From positions 124,001 through 188,000 of the forward strand of contig JAIELF010000011.1 in NCBI GenBank assembly GCA_019753235.1: a stretch of 64,000 nucleotides of DNA. The letters are read 5' to 3'. This DNA is from a bacterium. Lineage in GTDB: Bacteria; Planctomycetota; Planctomycetia; Kolteriales; Kolteriaceae. The notes beneath the pieces are model-generated. The model searched no databases. It was given only the letters and a program-made list of their open reading frames with translations, and was not told where the DNA came from. The translations under genes and the position numbers were made by a program. Positions 61,043 through 64,000 of the stretch are shown piece by piece (position 1 is the stretch's first letter; each line of letters begins with the position of its first letter).

Positions 61043-62736
61043 CGGCCGACCTCCTTCGAAAGATCAAATCGAATCGGATCGACGGGTCTCACCGCGGGAC
61101 TTTCGACAAAGAGCGTGATCGGTTCTGTCGGAGACTTCTCCACGAGGACGACCGCTTCGATGGTGACTTCGCCGCCGGCCTTGATCGGATCGGTTTGCCC
61201 GCGCTTCGTCCCTGCCACCAACGTGACACCGGCCGGCAGATTCCATTTCCAATTCACTGGGTATGTCGAGCCGGCGACTTTTGCCATGGCCGACATCGTC
61301 GGTAGCAAACCCGCATTTGACAGCGTCACGCGAAGCCTTGCCAGGGTGCCGGGAGCCGGTCGGTCGATCGATTGCTTCATCACGACGAGCCTGGGTGCCG
61401 CTTGCGCTAGCTCCATCACCCATCGAGCATGCTTCTCTGCCAATGCCGGCAACAAGTTGCTGGGCGGATTCAGGATCGCCAAAGGCCGATAACCTCCCAC
61501 CTCGACCGCTTGGCCTGGAAAATCGGGATGATCGATTTTCTTCCAAGGAACGAATCCGTCGATCTTTTGTTCCTCAAACCATGCGAGCGCCCGTTGGCCC
61601 TCGGCATCGCGATCGTCCTTTTTCTTTTCGTCCGGCGAAGGTGCGCTCGGCTTCTCCTCCTTTTTCGGCTCCTCTTTTGTTGGAATCCACCAGCCCCGCG
61701 CGGCAAAGCTCCACCTTCCCCACTGCAAATAGCCCCAGTCGACCGGCGAGCCTGCAACGTCCAAAGATGCCGGCGGATTCTTCGCCCCGAGAATCTCTTG
61801 ATGACGTTTGGCGAAGTGTTCATGGATGGGAACATCGTCGGTCAACGTTTTGGTTTTGATCTTTTCCTCGCCACCTGCTTTGGGAGGAAAGAAGAGGTTG
61901 TCCTGCGGTGAGAACGTCAACATCGCCATGATCTCGGAATGATCGAAGCAGAAGTCCGCTACCGCGCGGGTCTCGGGCTCGCTGACGGCATGGGCCCCCG
62001 CCCCTTTGCCAAAAAACGCAAACTTCGCCGGAAAATTCCGATCGAACGAAACGCCGAGCCCAGCATCTTCGTTCCACTGTTCATCGTGGTCTTGATCGAT
62101 TCCTTCGACGTAGATTCGATGCGTGCCAACCTCTCCCTTGGCCGGGTCGGCTGGGATCATTCGTCGGGCGTCATCGGGATGCACACGGTGCGTGCCGGCA
62201 ACGGATGCGACGCGCATTTGCGTGATGAGCCCGTCCCCATTCAAATCGTCGGGAGGATCTTCGCCGAATTCGAAATCCCGATCGTCATCGGTTTTTCTCG
62301 CGTTGCCGTCGGCTTCGTACGTCGGCTTATCGAAGAGTCTTTCGACGCCATCGGGGTTCGGACGAGCCATCACATAGATCGTGGTGGTATCAAGCAGGTT
62401 CTTAACCGCGGGATCATCGGCGTGGGCGACGATCCACTCGGCCATGCCGAGCGCGATCTCACCTCCTACCAAGTGTGGCGCGACGACGTTGCCCAGGATG
62501 AGAATTGCGGGCCGATTGGTTTTGTCCTTTCGACGAATCGTCAGCAGAACGACTTCGCGGTTCCCTTGGGTCTTTGCCAGTTTGGTGACCGTCACCCAAG
62601 GACTGGCCGAGAGACTTTCCACGCGAGCGAGCATGCCCGCGTAGTTCGAATAACCTTCCGTCGGACTTGCGGCCGACAGACTTGGAACGAAGACCGATAA
62701 GCTTGCGATCAGTCCCAACATCCGTTCGCGAATCAT
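61039..62736 (-). CDS. M14-family carboxypeptidase-like protein, apparently catalytically dead
   Basis: The 565-residue paralogue has the same plan: signal peptide (MIRERMLGLIASLSVFVPSLSA), an M14-like core, a DDLNGDG calcium-like segment and a C-terminal beta domain. The active site is altered. Where the neighbour has GGIHANE, this reads GNVVAPHLVGGE (82-93), so no HxxE; where it has SYHNTGG, this reads TFSPQDN (274-280); and the catalytic Glu segment FTNELF is replaced by WSFAARGWW. It also carries a charged Lys/Glu/Pro insertion (EEPKKEEKPSAPSPDEKKK). It is probably a non-catalytic partner. ATG at 62736 has AGAGAGG upstream; the frame is open to 62958. Confidence 0.8.
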   Translation of the reverse strand: MIRERMLGLIASLSVFVPSLSAASPTEGYSNYAGMLARVESLSASPWVTVTKLAKTQGNREVVLLTIRRKDKTNRPAILILGNVVAPHLVGGEIALGMAEWIVAHADDPAVKNLLDTTTIYVMARPNPDGVERLFDKPTYEADGNARKTDDDRDFEFGEDPPDDLNGDGLITQMRVASVAGTHRVHPDDARRMIPADPAKGEVGTHRIYVEGIDQDHDEQWNEDAGLGVSFDRNFPAKFAFFGKGAGAHAVSEPETRAVADFCFDHSEIMAMLTFSPQDNLFFPPKAGGEEKIKTKTLTDDVPIHEHFAKRHQEILGAKNPPASLDVAGSPVDWGYLQWGRWSFAARGWWIPTKEEPKKEEKPSAPSPDEKKKDDRDAEGQRALAWFEEQKIDGFVPWKKIDHPDFPGQAVEVGGYRPLAILNPPSNLLPALAEKHARWVMELAQAAPRLVVMKQSIDRPAPGTLARLRVTLSNAGLLPTMSAMAKVAGSTYPVNWKWNLPAGVTLVAGTKRGQTDPIKAGGEVTIEAVVLVEKSPTEPITLFVESPAVRPVDPIRFDLSKEVGR

Positions 62737-62825
62737 GTCACCTCTCTCTGCGGGAATACGTTCAGGATACCGCGAACCGTCCCGGGGCGAAAATAGAAAG
62801 GTTGATCTCCCATCGGGAGAGTTCA

Positions 62826-64000
62826 TTAAGAGCGATACGTCAGGGCTCGCCACCATCGCCGAATCAAGCTTCGCGGTTGGGTCGGTTTTGCGCCGGGGAT
62901 AGCCGGGACTTCCGCCAGCAGTTTTTCTGTCTGCCAGATGTAGCCCATCGTTTCGCAAGGAAAGATGGAGAGGCCATTGACGACCGCGGGCGGAGGCAGA
63001 ATCGTCCCGTTCGGTCTTTGAAAACGACCTTGGGCGGAGGCATCGAACACCTTGTCAAAAAGCTTCAAATAGGCGTCTACCATCGCATCGACATTGAATC
63101 GGCTTTGCAGGATAGCGTGGTGACTACCCCATGACATTCGCTGCAACTGATCGGGGTTTCGATGCAGTTCTTCCAATCGATCGGCAAAAGCGACGGTGTC
63201 CCCCACCGGTACGCGGAAGCCAGACACGCCATCGCGAACCAACTCGGGGATGCCGCTATCGATATCGGTGACGACTGGGACACACCCTTGCGACATCGCT
63301 TCGAGGACGGCATGAGGCATCCCCTCGAATGCGGATGTCATGATGTAAACATCGTTCTCACGCAGCAGTTCATCGATCGCATGATGAGCGACGATACCTC
63401 GGTAATCGAATTGGTTGTTATCGATCCAACGTCGACAGCGATCGAGGAGTTCATCTTTTTGCGGCCCCAGGCCAGCCATCGTCATTCGAAATGGGACGCC
63501 GCGATTCTCCAGCTCGGCCAAGATGTCGGCCACGTGCAGGATACGTTTCTGATACGTGTTGAAGACGCCGTGATAAACGATCCGAAGGGGATCTGCGGGA
63601 CGTCGTTCACGCGTAGGACACGTCGGGGGAACAACCACCGTGTTGGGTATCGAATGGATTCGCGGGCGATAGTCGGCATCTTGCCGGGCGACTTTGTCGG
63701 CAATCTCCTCTGAAACACAAACGATCGCGTCCCAGTATCTGCCCAGCCGATGAACATGCTCGTAATGGATGGGGTCGTCCCCCTGAATCAGCCCCACCAC
63801 GCAGACATTCTTCGAGAGTAAAGGAGTGACACACGAGTGTCGAAAGTCGCTGTTGGGAAGATAGATGCACGGGGCGAGACTCTCGACATACTTGATGGTC
63901 CGGTACCAATGCTCTTCCCAGGTTGCTTGGTGTGGGGTGTTGATCTCCACTTTCGGAATGTCGGAAGGGAACGGCATCAATTCTTTGGGAAGCTGGACCA
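62826..64000 (-). CDS. GT4-family glycosyltransferase (N-terminus beyond the window)
   Basis: The partial protein (at least 390 residues) is open through the right edge. It contains the GT-B C-terminal half: RIVYHGVFNTYQKRILHVADIL, MTMAGLGPQKDELLDRC, IVAHHAIDELL, SAFEGMPHAVLEAMSQGCVPV and SGIPELVRDGVSGFRVPVGD, the donor-nucleotide binding E-x7-E motif region. The N-terminal Rossmann portion appears incomplete within the window. Starts at 63977 and 63980 are internal, since sequence upstream stays in frame. It would transfer a sugar from a nucleotide donor, acceptor unknown. Confidence 0.88.
   Translation of the reverse strand, partial: VQLPKELMPFPSDIPKVEINTPHQATWEEHWYRTIKYVESLAPCIYLPNSDFRHSCVTPLLSKNVCVVGLIQGDDPIHYEHVHRLGRYWDAIVCVSEEIADKVARQDADYRPRIHSIPNTVVVPPTCPTRERRPADPLRIVYHGVFNTYQKRILHVADILAELENRGVPFRMTMAGLGPQKDELLDRCRRWIDNNQFDYRGIVAHHAIDELLRENDVYIMTSAFEGMPHAVLEAMSQGCVPVVTDIDSGIPELVRDGVSGFRVPVGDTVAFADRLEELHRNPDQLQRMSWGSHHAILQSRFNVDAMVDAYLKLFDKVFDASAQGRFQRPNGTILPPPAVVNGLSIFPCETMGYIWQTEKLLAEVPAIPGAKPTQPRSLIRRWWRALTYRS

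Noticed and set aside
1..64000. tRNA, rRNA, CRISPR, insertion sequence, prophage
   Set aside because: None was recognised: no cloverleaf-like segments in the intergenic gaps, no spaced identical repeats, no transposase-like or integrase-like protein.

Overview
The window looks like one contiguous stretch of a planctomycete (phylum Planctomycetota) chromosome. The DNA is GC-rich and rich in TCG/CGA codons. Several families are hallmarks of that phylum: a formylmethanofuran-dehydrogenase-like FhcA, a propeller protein ending in a CxxCH haem domain, a cyclase-fold/DUF4159 secreted protein, DUF11-type repeat proteins, a PEP-CTERM-like cell-surface tail, a fused AroDE and many secreted proteins of unknown role. 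I saw no rRNA, tRNA, CRISPR array, insertion sequence, integrase or phage gene. Genes sit in short operons of one to four genes that often switch strand.

Layout. 1-6.9 kb: a partial gene at the left edge, an aldehyde dehydrogenase-family enzyme, two secreted proteins (one with a BON domain), MutL with an intact endonuclease motif, and a membrane-anchored J-domain protein. 7-10.5 kb: Mrp-type ATPase, then a BtaA/BtaB pair predicted to make betaine lipid. 10.4-15.8 kb: a minus-strand shikimate block (fused AroDE, AroK) whose last genes overlap a prepilin peptidase and a membrane protein, then a small secreted protein and PyrE. 15.8-24.4 kb: DUF4159 protein, a class-I amidotransferase-fold protein without its nucleophile cysteine, an AnmK-like kinase relative, glycogen branching enzyme and a MATE transporter. 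24.7-40.5 kb: an MMPL/RND-like membrane protein, PIG-L deacetylase, an amino-acid permease coupled to a large haem protein, AsmA-like and GT39-like envelope proteins, a DUF11 repeat protein, an orphan Opp-type ATPase and a small membrane protein. 40.5-45 kb: a four-gene acyl-CoA mutase operon (thiolase, mutase catalytic subunit, B12 subunit, MeaB). 45-51.7 kb: PQQ-type propeller, an STN-like protein followed by a 12-bp tandem repeat, dGTPase/HIT pair, a Gly/Gln-rich surface protein and HtrA. 52-64 kb: a GH127 enzyme, a redoxin, a second MATE protein, FhcA, two tandem M14 carboxypeptidase-family proteins and a partial GT4 glycosyltransferase.

Most interesting: (i) the mutase operon, whose active-site residues are Phe81/Gln199 instead of the Tyr/Arg pair of methylmalonyl-CoA mutase, which points to isobutyryl-CoA chemistry next to a thiolase; (ii) the BtaA/BtaB betaine-lipid pair; (iii) three apparently enzyme-dead or altered family members (amidotransferase, AnmK-like, second M14 protein); and (iv) the lipobox plus PEP-CTERM-like Gly/Gln-rich protein. 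Everything is read directly from sequence; no database search was possible.
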